Of a stretch of DNA of 64,000 nt, positions 25,688 through 34,787 are shown in pieces. The notes beneath the pieces are model-generated. The model worked only from the letters and a program-made list of their open reading frames with translations. It was not told where the DNA came from and ran no database searches. The position numbers and the translations under genes are program-made. How positions within the stretch are numbered: the first letter of the stretch is position 1; every line of letters starts with the position of its first letter. Source of the stretch: Caldilineaceae bacterium SB0661_bin_34 (GTDB lineage Bacteria; Chloroflexota; Anaerolineae; Caldilineales; Caldilineaceae); the NCBI GenBank assembly GCA_009841145.1, contig VXMJ01000019.1, forward strand, positions 37,053-101,052, read 5' to 3'.

Positions 25688-27448
25688 TTAGCTAGCTGGT
25701 GCCGCTGATATACCAATGGCTTCTTCAAGCTCGGTCAACTGCCCTTGAGGCACCGAACCCTCAAAAACTCCGATCAAATGCTCCGGGGTCGCGATTCGAA
25801 ACAGGTTTTGATCCATGTAGTGGCGTAGTTTATCGGTGAACACCTCATGGCCGGTGTAAGTCCAAATCTCGCCCAACAGAACCGCGGGACGCCGATAGTG
25901 GGTGGCGTGGTAGTGGCGGAAACCATGATAGGGATGGGCAAGCCACCATGGGGAGGCGCCGGGAAATCGGCTTCCGAAGTCCTCGTTGAGATGTTGCCAG
26001 TAGCCAAGGTGCCGCGATCCGTTGAAGTTTTGATCGACAGTATCCATCATGTAGACATAGGACAGATCCGCCAATCCCTCATCCAAACCGGGATGATTGA
26101 CGGGGTCGTTGTGGACCAGGAGGTAAATCCACTGATGAGCCACTTCATGCACTACCAGAAAGGCCGTATTCCAGGGATGGGATCTGTATCTCATGACGCC
26201 TATCTGAATCAGGTTGGAATATTCCATGGCTGTATCCGCCAGTGGCGACGCGACGATGGTCAAATGCGCATAGGGATACGGAATCCAGGCCTTGGAGAAA
26301 AAGCCCAATGCCTCCGCCGCCTGGTCCAATGCCCGAAGGGCAACAGGCTCGTCCTCGGCATGGTAGAAGGATTGAATCCGAACCCCGTCCACGTCCTTGC
26401 TTGAGACCTGGTACAGGGGACTGGCCTGCAAGACGAATCCCCGTACCGGGCCCGTTACCCACCGCTGGCGCTTTCGGCCATGGGCCATCACCTCTTCGTG
26501 CACGGGCGCGCCGCTGCCCACCAGAACATATTCCGAAGGCGCCACTGCCTCCACGGTCATGAGTACGGTTTCGTGGAACCGCATGTCGGTGTGTGGCGGA
26601 ATCTCCTGAATCCACCAGCCCATTGCGTCCGTGCCCGGCGCCCCCGGTGCATGCACTGCCAACTCGGGGTAGAAGTGGGGGAGATTGATCATGTCCTGAT
26701 TGGCCCCGTTGCGTACGTAGGCACTCTCGTCCGACAGGTGTTCGTAGCCAAGGAACCAGGTGAATTCAACCCGAACCCAGTGGTCTGGCTGCAGGGGTGA
26801 TGCCAACGGGATGGTTGCCACTGTGGCTGAAGGGGAAAGGACGGGTTGAACGGAGAGACCGTTCACCACCACGCGCTCCAAGTACATGTCGGTGTGCAAC
26901 CGCGGATGGTTGGCCGGTAGCCGGAATACGATCGAGGGCCAGGCAATTGCACTGTTGTTGCGCAGCGTGATGACCGCAGTTCCCTTGAGCATCCTCTGTG
27001 CCGGGAAGATTTCCACGGACATGTCATATCGGGTCAGATGGGACAAGTCCGACAGCATGGATTGGAATTCAGGGCGCAGGCTCTCGGAATAGGTGGAAAG
27101 GGGCGGGAAACCCACGGGTTCCTGTTCCACGGTTGCAACGATTTTCGCGGGTATGTCGTCGACCGACACCGGCACTGGGGTGGGGCGTTTGGTCGCAACG
27201 ACAACAAGGGTGGGGGTCGGGGTCGGCAAAGAGGCCACTCTCGTCGAAACCGGGGACACTTGAGCCACTGCAGGGGCCGTCACGCCGGATGCACGCCACG
27301 GTGCCGCCTCCAGCATTCCACAAGCCAAGACCGTGACAATGACCACGATGCTGCGTACAGCCCACTTGGGAATCCTGTGGCCGGAGGAAAGCACACTTCT
27401 CAACATGTGCACAACCGGATCCGTGGAAGGGGTGTTCTGATCCCCCAT
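25688..27448 (-). CDS. M1-like (gluzincin) metalloprotease, membrane-anchored or exported
   Basis: 586-residue zinc peptidase. Near the N-terminus is one hydrophobic segment (AVRSIVVIVTVLACGMLEAA) that could be a membrane anchor; LACG also resembles a lipobox. A Thr/Pro linker (LPTPTPTLVVV) follows, then a beta-rich domain and the catalytic core with HEVAHQW (HExxH) and the third zinc ligand in GLDEGLADLSYVYM, the HExxH-x18-E spacing of M1 aminopeptidases. The GAMEN exopeptidase motif is not obvious, but AMEYSNLIQIG stands where it would be, in degenerate form, so strict aminopeptidase activity is uncertain. With three peptide-binding proteins encoded nearby, a role in extracellular peptide breakdown is plausible but inferred. 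Confidence 0.8.
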   Translation of the reverse strand: MGDQNTPSTDPVVHMLRSVLSSGHRIPKWAVRSIVVIVTVLACGMLEAAPWRASGVTAPAVAQVSPVSTRVASLPTPTPTLVVVATKRPTPVPVSVDDIPAKIVATVEQEPVGFPPLSTYSESLRPEFQSMLSDLSHLTRYDMSVEIFPAQRMLKGTAVITLRNNSAIAWPSIVFRLPANHPRLHTDMYLERVVVNGLSVQPVLSPSATVATIPLASPLQPDHWVRVEFTWFLGYEHLSDESAYVRNGANQDMINLPHFYPELAVHAPGAPGTDAMGWWIQEIPPHTDMRFHETVLMTVEAVAPSEYVLVGSGAPVHEEVMAHGRKRQRWVTGPVRGFVLQASPLYQVSSKDVDGVRIQSFYHAEDEPVALRALDQAAEALGFFSKAWIPYPYAHLTIVASPLADTAMEYSNLIQIGVMRYRSHPWNTAFLVVHEVAHQWIYLLVHNDPVNHPGLDEGLADLSYVYMMDTVDQNFNGSRHLGYWQHLNEDFGSRFPGASPWWLAHPYHGFRHYHATHYRRPAVLLGEIWTYTGHEVFTDKLRHYMDQNLFRIATPEHLIGVFEGSVPQGQLTELEEAIGISAAPAS

Positions 27449-28253
27449 TCAGGATGTTGGATAGCGGCCGGGATGGTTGTTGCCGACATTCGCTGCCGAC
27501 AGTGGGGCACTGCAACGCGCGGGTACGAGGTTTGGTCGCGTGAAACGGCTGCCGATAGGGCAGCTCGCATACTCGTTGTACCGTGGGGGAGACAGGTTCC
27601 TTGAACAAGGCATCGTCGCCGGGACTGCCCTGCGCAGACCGGTGATCCAAGTGCGCGCCGGTCTGTTCCGGGATGATTTGCTTCAGGGCAGGGCCTGGAT
27701 TGCCCGGACAACCACTGCGCTGACCGTGCTTTCGGGCCTCCGGTCCGTCCGGTGTGGGGGCCGGTTCCTGTTGCCGCTGTTTCGTGCGGACTGCCCGGCT
27801 GACCACCGACCGCGACCCGTGCCGCCGCACTCGGATTTTGATCCCGCAAAACGGCCAGCGCGGGGCTGGCGGCCAAACGGGCGATGGTGTCGGCAAGTGA
27901 CAGCACGAACATGGAGGGACCCGCGTTTGGGATGAAGCAGAACGGCGACGGACAACGCGGATGCATCCATGTTTTAGCACATTCCGTTCCATACGGCAGC
28001 GGCCGGCGAGGCCATTTGTTCGGCCGGCCCCTACCGTCGTCGAGGCATCGGGCGGCCAAGAAGCTGTAAACAACCGGCGGCAGCAGTTGCGACAAACCTC
28101 AAAACAGTGCCAATTTACCTGCTGTGTTATGTGTTAACATTGTGAGTCTGTATCGTAGTCGGTAGAAGTTGCGTCTTACAGGCGCATTACGATGCGCGCC
28201 CGAACCCCGGACGCGCTTGCAAATCCCTTTCGACAATTCCTGGGAGAGATCGG
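27449..28253. other. 805-bp stretch without a convincing gene
   Basis: Several overlapping open frames on both strands (for example 27477-27935 plus, 27400-28095 minus) read as Arg/Pro/Cys-rich sequence without recognisable domains, typical of chance frames in GC-rich DNA. The last 140 bases become A/T-richer (around 28100-28140, with TTAACAT at 28134-28140), probably the promoter zone of tig. A small stem-loop lies at 28182-28197. No tRNA fold was found. Confidence 0.5.
28182..28197 (+). promoter_or_regulatory. UNCG-loop hairpin in the tig leader
   Basis: GCGCAT (28182-28187) and ATGCGC (28192-28197) form a perfect six-base-pair stem closed by TACG, a member of the very stable UNCG tetraloop class. 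It lies 57 bases before the trigger factor GTG start and may be part of the 5' untranslated region. Confidence 0.45.
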
Positions 28254-29672
28254 GTGAAGTTCCAGACTGCTCCGGCGGCAAATCGCGAGATCAAGGTCAC
28301 GGTGGAACCGGATCCCAAGACGGTCGACAGCGCCTTGGCCGCGGTTGGGAACCGTCTGGGCCGGACCATCAACATCCCCGGCTTCCGCAAGGGCAAGGTG
28401 CCCTATCGCGTGGTCGAGCGGTTTCTGGGACGCGAGGCGCTGCTGGAAGAGGCCGAACCCGCCCTGGTGGAACAGGCCGTGGGGGCCTACTTGAGGTCGG
28501 CCGGCATCGAGGCAGTCGAAGCGGCGAGCCTGGTGGAGCGGTCAACCGATCCGGTGCAGTGGACCTTCCTGATAACCCTCGAGCCCTATGTGTCGTTGAT
28601 CGACACCTATCGCGACTTCCGGATCGAGCCGCGGGAACTTGAGCCGACCGACGAGGAGCGCGAGGAGTTCCGTCAGCAGACGATGCATCAATCCGGTGAA
28701 CGGCGGACGGTGGACCGGCCGTCCGAATGGGGTGACACCCTGACCTTGACGGTGTGCAGCGTGTTTCTGGATGAAGCCGGCGAGCCCACGGACGAGGTGA
28801 TGCTGGAAGACGACGACTGGATCGTGGATCTTGACGAGGAGGAACCCTTGTCGCCGCCGGGTCTGGACGAAGAGCTTCTAGGAGTGGCAACCGGCCAGGA
28901 ACGGACCTTTGTCCTGTCCTGGCCCGAAGACAGTTCCAGTGTCCACGCCGGACGATCCGTGAAATTCGAGATTTCCGTCAAGGACGTGGAAGGGTGGGTC
29001 GCGGCCGAATGGGATGCCGCCCTGCTGGCCCGAAGACTGGGCGAGGAAGAGCCCCAGCGTACGCTGGCGGAGTACGAAGATGAACTGTGGGCCGAATTCG
29101 CCCGTCGGAAGTCGGCTCAGGTGTTGAGCGAAGAGCTCAATACGGCCTTGGAAGGCCTCGAAAGTCATACTGTCCTGGAATACGGCCGGGTGTCCGTGGA
29201 ACGGGCGGTGCAGCAGTTCGTGGAGCGACAGGCGGCCGGTTTGCGGACCATGGGCATTAGGGATCTCCAGAGTTACCTCCGCATTTTGGGCATGACGGAG
29301 GAGGAATACCTTGAATCCTCAAGGCCGGCGGCCGAACAGGACCTGAGACAGAATCTGTTGCTATGGGAGTTCATCGAGCGGGAAAAAATCGAGCTTCCCG
29401 CCGGAACCGAAGAGCGGCTTAGGACCGCCGCGGAAGCGGAAGCTCCCGGTTTGTTGAGCCAGTACGCGAACGACGACAGCCCCGATCCGGAAGTTGTTGT
29501 GGAACGCTTGGTGGAGTTGCGCTTGGCGGACGAATTGCGGAACGTCGGCAGGGACGGTCTGTTGAAGATGGTCACCGACGGAGCCCACTCCTTGCCGCTC
29601 CCCGAGGATGCCGGCGGGGACGAGGCCGATGTGGAACACGATGAGGAAGTTGCAGCGGTGGCCCAAGGTTAA
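28254..29672 (+). CDS. tig: trigger factor
   Basis: Ribosome-associated chaperone that meets nascent chains at the exit tunnel. 472 residues. The ribosome-docking signature GFRKGK is at 43-48 in the N-domain. The middle PPIase-like domain is present in outline (WGDTLTLTVCSVFLDE, ... VKFEISVKDVEGW) but the usual FKBP active-site residues are hard to see, and the insert is very acidic, so proline isomerase activity is doubtful. The C-terminal arm region is helical and ends in a highly acidic tail (EDAGGDEADVEHDEE). Start GTG 28254. It leads the tig-clpP-clpX order conserved in many bacteria. Confidence 0.9.
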   Translation: MKFQTAPAANREIKVTVEPDPKTVDSALAAVGNRLGRTINIPGFRKGKVPYRVVERFLGREALLEEAEPALVEQAVGAYLRSAGIEAVEAASLVERSTDPVQWTFLITLEPYVSLIDTYRDFRIEPRELEPTDEEREEFRQQTMHQSGERRTVDRPSEWGDTLTLTVCSVFLDEAGEPTDEVMLEDDDWIVDLDEEEPLSPPGLDEELLGVATGQERTFVLSWPEDSSSVHAGRSVKFEISVKDVEGWVAAEWDAALLARRLGEEEPQRTLAEYEDELWAEFARRKSAQVLSEELNTALEGLESHTVLEYGRVSVERAVQQFVERQAAGLRTMGIRDLQSYLRILGMTEEEYLESSRPAAEQDLRQNLLLWEFIEREKIELPAGTEERLRTAAEAEAPGLLSQYANDDSPDPEVVVERLVELRLADELRNVGRDGLLKMVTDGAHSLPLPEDAGGDEADVEHDEEVAAVAQG

Positions 29673-29982
29673 GGACACCCATGTCGGCCCGTTCGGCCGG
29701 GTCCGCGGTGGGCGGCCTGTGCCGCACCGGGATCGGTTTGACCAATCTGGGGCGTGGCCTGATCCTCCCGGTTTTCCGTGCCTTGCCAGCCTGCGGTTGG
29801 CAGGCAGTCGATGGTGGTTTGTGACTTCCTAGCCATCGGCAACGCGGCGTGTGCGATATTCATGCGTGCGGTTTGCATTGACAGAACGCATACAGTTGAG
29901 ACGGCCTCCGTGTTCTATCCTCATCTAGACCGGGTCGAATGAACCGGCCCACCCCCCAGCCAACAGCGAAGGAATCGCCTGT
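29673..29982. other. 310-bp tig-clpP gap
   Basis: No gene. GCCTGC/GCAGGC forms a perfect six-base-pair stem near 29790-29807. A perfect TTGACA lies near 29876-29881, a possible -35, but no good -10 is seen 17 bases beyond. GAAGGAA before the clpP ATG is the ribosome-binding site. clpP may therefore have its own promoter. Confidence 0.35.
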
Positions 29983-30660
29983 ATGTTTGATCCCGCGGGA
30001 TTGCACAATCCGCAGAATGTCGTGCCGATGGTCATCGAGACCACGGGACGCGGCGAACGGGCCTACGACATCTACAGTCTGCTGCTCAAGGAACGCATCA
30101 TCTTTCTGGGTACGCCCGTTACCGATCAGGTCGCCAACCTCATCGTGGCCCAGCTGCTGTTTCTGGACCGGGAGGACTCCAGCCAGGAAATCAGGATGTT
30201 CATCAACAGCCCCGGCGGCAGCGTCTATGCCGGGCTGGCCATCTACGACACCATGCAGATGATCAAGGCGGAAGTCAGCACGTTCGCCGTCGGTGTCACG
30301 GCCAGCATGGGCACCGTTCTGCTGAGTGCCGGGGAAAAGGGCAAGCGCTTCGCGTTGCCCCACGCCTGTGTGCATCTCCATCCGGCCAGCAGCGGCATGC
30401 AGGGCTACACGGAGGACGTGCGCCGGGCTTTCCGCGAACAGGAGCGCCTGCAGACCCAGTTGTTCATCCTGGTGGGCCAGAGCACGGGTCGGGACTGGCG
30501 CGAAGTCGAGGTGGACTTCGAGCGGGATCGCTACATGGATGCCCTGGAGGCCAAGGAATATGGCTTGGTCGATCAGGTACTGGGGGATACGGACCATATC
30601 GTATCCGTGCGCGATGGCACCATCCATGTGCCGAGCCAGGACCGGTCCGAGAGCGAGTAG
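29983..30660 (+). CDS. clpP: ATP-dependent Clp protease proteolytic subunit
   Basis: Serine protease ring of ClpXP. 225 residues. The triad aligns at a constant offset of 11 with E. coli mature ClpP: Ser108 in [14 protein letters not shown], His133 in ACVHLHPAS and Asp182 in FERDRYMDA. The residue after the catalytic His differs from the usual [23 protein letters not shown] is the handle-region hallmark. ATG start with GAAGGAA nine bases upstream. It is followed by clpX after 54 bases, forming the standard substrate-unfolding and degradation unit. Confidence 0.95.
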   Translation: MFDPAGLHNPQNVVPMVIETTGRGERAYDIYSLLLKERIIFLGTPVTDQVANLIVAQLLFLDREDSSQEIRMFINSPGGSVYAGLAIYDTMQMIKAEVSTFAVGVTASMGTVLLSAGEKGKRFALPHACVHLHPASSGMQGYTEDVRRAFREQERLQTQLFILVGQSTGRDWREVEVDFERDRYMDALEAKEYGLVDQVLGDTDHIVSVRDGTIHVPSQDRSESE

Positions 30661-30714
30661 ACGGCTTGGTGCGGAGCGTTTCAATGGCCTGGACAGGAGG
30701 GTGACATTTCCCAT

Positions 30715-32196
30715 TTGGACAAGGACACGGTCCCCTGCAGTTTTTGCGGGCAGGTACCCGCGGATGCATCCGAACTGACGGAAAGTCTGAAGTCCGGTGT
30801 GTGCATTTGCCGCGAGTGCGCGTTCGCCATCGTGCAGGCCGATCATGTGAACCAGGCCCAGAAAGGGCTTCCGGTCAAGACCCTGCCCGCGCAGCCGGAG
30901 CCTGTCTGGCCGTCTTCCGGGCAGGGACTTCAGCCGGTGCGGAACCCGGTAGCCCTTCCCGGCAGTGGCTGGGAACCGGTTGTCAATGCCGAAGCGGCGC
31001 GGCAACCGGAGGCGCAGGACGACAAGACCGGAGGGCACCTCCCGCTGCCGTCTCCCAGGGACATCGTGGCCTACCTGGATCTGCATGTGGTGGGGCAGCG
31101 CGAGGCCAAGAAGGCGTTGGCGATAGCCGTTCACGATCACTACATGCGGTTGAACAAGCTGGCCGATACCGGCGGATCCGCAAAGGGGGAGACCGACCCG
31201 GTACTGGCCAAGAAGAACGTGCTGTTGCTGGGTCCCAGCGGCTGCGGCAAGACCCTGTTGGTCAAGACCATTGCCCACCTGCTCAAGGTGCCCTTTGCGT
31301 CGGTCGACGCCACCAGTCTTACTCCTGCCGGCTACTTTGGCGAGGACGTGGAAAGCATGCTGTCCAGCCTACTGCACGCGGCGGACATGGACGTGGGCCG
31401 GGCGGCGCGCGGGATCATCTTCATCGATGAAATCGACAAGGCCCGCACCAAGCCGATGCGTTGGGACGTGGGTGGCGACGGGGTGCAGCAGGCACTCCTC
31501 AAGATTTTGGAAGGCGCCACGCTGCGGGTGTCCCCCGACGGTTCGAAGATTACGGGCAAGACCAAGCCTATCGAGGTGGACACAACCCATATCCTGTTCA
31601 TCTGCGGAGGCGTTTTCGACGAACTTACGGATGTCATCGCCAAGCGTCTGGGCAGTCGGCACCGGCAAATCGGATTCGCGACCGGGAGAGGATCGCGTGA
31701 GGCTCGAAATCGCTCCGGGCGGGTGCTTCCGATTGACGAGGCCGAAGCCAGGCACGAAGCCGAATTGCAGCGGACGGAGGACCGGAACCGGGACGATGGA
31801 GAGTTGAGGCGCCAGGTGATCGCTGAGGATTTTGTCAAGTATGGCTTCATGACGGAATTCATGGGCCGGTTGCCCGTTCACGTTTCACTGGAGGCCTTGG
31901 ATCGACGTACGCTGCGGGCCATCCTGACCGAGCCCCGCAACAGCGTTGTGCGCCAGGCGAAGTGGCGTTTTGCCCAGTGGGGAGTCGACCTCAAGCTGAC
32001 CGAGGGGGCCTTGGACGCGTTGGCCGAAAAGGCGTTTGTGTCCGCCGCCGGAGCCCGCAGCCTGGATGCTGTGCTGGAGGCCCTGCTGCGCGATCTGAAC
32101 TTCGAGTTGCCCGATCGGAAGGATGTGGCGCAGGTCGTGGTTAACCGAAGCTGCGTGACGCGCGGCCACCGTCCGCACATGGTGCCGAAGGCCTGA
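30715..32196 (+). CDS. clpX: ATP-dependent Clp protease ATP-binding subunit ClpX
   Basis: AAA+ unfoldase for ClpP, 493 residues, longer than the usual 420. The N-terminal zinc domain has Cys8, Cys11, Cys32 and Cys35 (CSFCGQ ... CRECAF). A Pro-rich linker of about 70 residues, longer than normal, precedes the AAA module. Walker A GPSGCGKT is at 173-180 and Walker B IIFIDEIDKAR around 234-244. FKYGFMTEFMGRLPVHVSLEAL-like sequence and the sensor-2 region SAAGARSLDAVLEALL follow. A charged insert (EAEARHEAELQRTEDRNRDD) splits the large domain. The only in-frame start before the zinc motif is TTG 30715, with GGAGG 14 bases upstream, slightly distant. Confidence 0.92.
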   Translation: MDKDTVPCSFCGQVPADASELTESLKSGVCICRECAFAIVQADHVNQAQKGLPVKTLPAQPEPVWPSSGQGLQPVRNPVALPGSGWEPVVNAEAARQPEAQDDKTGGHLPLPSPRDIVAYLDLHVVGQREAKKALAIAVHDHYMRLNKLADTGGSAKGETDPVLAKKNVLLLGPSGCGKTLLVKTIAHLLKVPFASVDATSLTPAGYFGEDVESMLSSLLHAADMDVGRAARGIIFIDEIDKARTKPMRWDVGGDGVQQALLKILEGATLRVSPDGSKITGKTKPIEVDTTHILFICGGVFDELTDVIAKRLGSRHRQIGFATGRGSREARNRSGRVLPIDEAEARHEAELQRTEDRNRDDGELRRQVIAEDFVKYGFMTEFMGRLPVHVSLEALDRRTLRAILTEPRNSVVRQAKWRFAQWGVDLKLTEGALDALAEKAFVSAAGARSLDAVLEALLRDLNFELPDRKDVAQVVVNRSCVTRGHRPHMVPKA

Positions 32197-32232
32197 ACCA
32201 CCGGTCCGCACAGCACTCCGAACCGCAAAAAA

Positions 32233-32261
32233 CGAGGGGACGGATGTCATCCGTCCCCTCG
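32233..32261 (-). terminator. intrinsic terminator of the TPR lipoprotein gene
   Basis: A perfect 13-base-pair stem: CGAGGGGACGGAT (32233-32245), loop GTC, ATCCGTCCCCTCG (32249-32261). On the minus strand it is followed by TTTTTTG, a proper T-tract, so it terminates the lipoprotein transcript. On the plus strand there is no T-run, though the stem may still slow clpX readthrough. Confidence 0.85.
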
Positions 32262-32305
32262 TGCTTGGCACGGTTTCTTCCGAACCAAGCTGCCGAAAGC
32301 CGTTG

Positions 32306-34579
32306 CTATTCGTCGAACACGTCGGCCGGCATGCCCGAGGCGTCTTCCCTGCGCCAGGTCCGGATGAAGTCCTCATCCGACAGTTGGTCCTGGTGCCAGT
32401 AGCCGATGTACTGCATGTCGATCACCACCATTACGACGCGTTGGTCGTCGACCCCGGACACCACGATGATGGAGTCCGGCGGGTCCTCCAGGCGGGCCAC
32501 GTGCGTGGATAGCACGACTCCCGCCCCAATCTCCTGCCGCTTCCACGCATCGCTGTTGGGTTCCTCTTCGGAGGCATACCAGACGACGAGCGAGCGTTGA
32601 CCGGCGCGCTCAACGATGTTGAAGAACTTCACGGCCATGTCTTCGTTGGTGAACGACTCGGTGGCCTTCGTCCGGTATTCGTCAAAGGTCAGCCTGTTTT
32701 CCAGAGCCTGCTCGTAGGCGTCCCGGCGGTCGAAGCAACTTTGCAACTGCTCCTTGATCTGGACGATCTCATCCGGTTCGTCCGCCTGGTCGATGAGCCA
32801 TTCCACATGTGGTTCGCTGTCCTCGCAGCGGTCGCTGTACTGGTACAACTGGGTCAGCGAGAACTGGGCCAGATACATGTCGCCGTCGCGCTCCACGGCC
32901 TTGAGCAGGAAGTCCTCGGCGGTCTCCATGTCCCCATATAGCATATTGACATAACCAAGAATGCCGAAGGTTGTCGATGTGGTGGAGCCCATGTCGTAGG
33001 CGGCCTGGGCGGACCGCAGGGCCGCGTCCAAGTTGCCGTTGTAGATTTGGGCATAGGCGATCGACTCGAGGGCGTCCGTGTTCAGGGGGCGGAAGACGGA
33101 CCAGCGCTGGGCGTTTTCGATGGCGGCCTCCAAGTCGCCCAGGATGAAGTTGATTTCGTAGAGGCCCTGGTAGTAGAGCGGATCCTCAAAGGCAATGCTC
33201 CGGACCCTCTCCAGCGCGCTGTTGGCCTGGGACTCCTGGTCGTTGCGGGCATAGGCAATCGCCAGCAGGCGCGCGTCCCCCACCGACCAGGGCATCTTGT
33301 CGACCGCCCGTTGCAGGTGTTCGATGGCTTGATCATAGTCGTCCGAGCAGAGGAAACCCACCCCCATCATCCGCGTGGCCGAGATACTGTAGGGACGGGT
33401 GTCGAGCCACTTCTGCGCCAGAGCCCGGCTTTCCTGGCACTTTTCGGCGTCGTTGAGAAGCCGCATGCGCACCAGAGACACGTCCAGCCGGTCCTTCCAG
33501 GCGATTTCCTCCGCCTGGGCCTGGTGCTCGGCCGCCTGTTCCTCGTCCTCCTGGAACAGGGCCACCGAAGCCAGGCAGGTGTAACCGTCCGGATAGCGCG
33601 TGGTGGGGCTGTGCAGGGCCGCCAGTTGCTGGCAGGCATCCATGGCGGTCTCCCAGTCGTTGCGCTCAATGGCAAGGTCCACCTTCAACCCCAGCACATA
33701 GGCGTGGCCCGGCATGGTCTCCAACACCTCGGCAGCTAGTTCGGCGGCCAGTTCCGGGTCGCCCCGCAGGTCGAAGTCGAGACGGCTCTGCACGATGGTC
33801 CACAGGAGGAAGTCCGGGTCGAGTTCCACTGCCTTGTTGACGGCTTCCTCGGCTGCCGCCCAGTCGTGCATGGTTTCCAGGACGGCACCCAGCACGATCC
33901 AGCCGATGGGACTGTCGGGATTTAGTTCCACGGCTCGTTCTGCATAGTGCAGGGCCTGTTCCGTTTCATACATGGACAGCAGGATGTCCGCGTAGGCGGC
34001 GTGGGCCAGGAAGTGGTCGGGTGCCACCTCCACGGCCCGGGCCCCGGATTCCTTGGCATCGTCGAAGCGGTGCGCCATCTGCTGCGACCAGACGAGGTGG
34101 GCCAGCACCTTGGGATCGTCTCCCGCCAACTCGCGGGCTCGTTCGGCCAGTTCCAGCGACTGGTTCCACATCTGGGGTTGGTAGCTGAAGAGATCGGAAA
34201 GCCCCGTCAGGGCCGGCACATGGTCCGGATCGGCCAGCAACGCCTCCCTGAAGGCGGCTTCGGCCCGTTCAAAGTCGCTGGTCTGGAACAGATCGATGCC
34301 TTCCCGTGTCTTGGCTGCGGCCTGGTCCGGATCAACATCGCCGGCCGGCCGCTCCGCCAACAACCCGGCCAGGAAGGACGGTTGGCCTGCAAACATCACG
34401 GGTTCCGCGGCGGTTTCGGCGGGTACGGCCACTTCCGCCTCCGTCTCTGCAGCTGGAGCGTCCGATTCGGACACTTCCTCCCGTGGAGGTATGACGATGG
34501 TCGTACAACCCGCCAACAACAGGGCCAGGCTCAGCAGGACCAGGACGGCGAATTGGTGTGGAAGTCGGCTCAGGGACAT
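32306..34579 (-). CDS. TPR-repeat lipoprotein
   Basis: 757 residues. An N-terminal lipoprotein signal (LVLLSLALLLAGC, lipobox Cys25) is followed by an acidic, Ala/Glu-rich linker and then a long array of tetratricopeptide repeats; clear units include AEAAFREALLADPDHVPALTG, ALHYAERAVELNPDSPIGW and AIEHLQRAVDKMPW. The last 150 residues form a different domain with a DxIVVSGVDDQRVVMVVIDM-like strand pattern. It is probably an extracytoplasmic scaffold for protein-protein contacts. It is monocistronic: own terminator at its 3' end, divergent from the OppF-type ATPase gene at its 5' end. No enzymatic motif seen. Confidence 0.8.
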   Translation of the reverse strand: MSLSRLPHQFAVLVLLSLALLLAGCTTIVIPPREEVSESDAPAAETEAEVAVPAETAAEPVMFAGQPSFLAGLLAERPAGDVDPDQAAAKTREGIDLFQTSDFERAEAAFREALLADPDHVPALTGLSDLFSYQPQMWNQSLELAERARELAGDDPKVLAHLVWSQQMAHRFDDAKESGARAVEVAPDHFLAHAAYADILLSMYETEQALHYAERAVELNPDSPIGWIVLGAVLETMHDWAAAEEAVNKAVELDPDFLLWTIVQSRLDFDLRGDPELAAELAAEVLETMPGHAYVLGLKVDLAIERNDWETAMDACQQLAALHSPTTRYPDGYTCLASVALFQEDEEQAAEHQAQAEEIAWKDRLDVSLVRMRLLNDAEKCQESRALAQKWLDTRPYSISATRMMGVGFLCSDDYDQAIEHLQRAVDKMPWSVGDARLLAIAYARNDQESQANSALERVRSIAFEDPLYYQGLYEINFILGDLEAAIENAQRWSVFRPLNTDALESIAYAQIYNGNLDAALRSAQAAYDMGSTTSTTFGILGYVNMLYGDMETAEDFLLKAVERDGDMYLAQFSLTQLYQYSDRCEDSEPHVEWLIDQADEPDEIVQIKEQLQSCFDRRDAYEQALENRLTFDEYRTKATESFTNEDMAVKFFNIVERAGQRSLVVWYASEEEPNSDAWKRQEIGAGVVLSTHVARLEDPPDSIIVVSGVDDQRVVMVVIDMQYIGYWHQDQLSDEDFIRTWRREDASGMPADVFDE

Positions 34580-34787
34580 GGTGCGGTACCGTGCAATCGC
34601 GGATTGAGGATTCGAAACCTTATGTTGGCGGATTGGTTCGGAAGGCCCGGTGTTGCAAATGGAGGAGGCCCTGGATCCCGTATGGCGGAAACACCCAATC
34701 CGGGAACGGGATTATAAGATGCAGCTTCTCGGCCGGGTTGTCCGCGCGATCCCGCCTCTCATAAATTAAGCATTAAGCCTTTGACGC

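Noticed and set aside
27069..28073. 334-residue minus-strand frame overlapping the M1-like protease gene
   Set aside because: Arg/Pro/Ser-rich without domains and out of frame with the protease gene it overlaps.
28136..28220. tRNA-like stretch before tig
   Set aside because: No acceptor stem or standard T-loop could be formed; only a six-pair hairpin with a UACG loop is supported.
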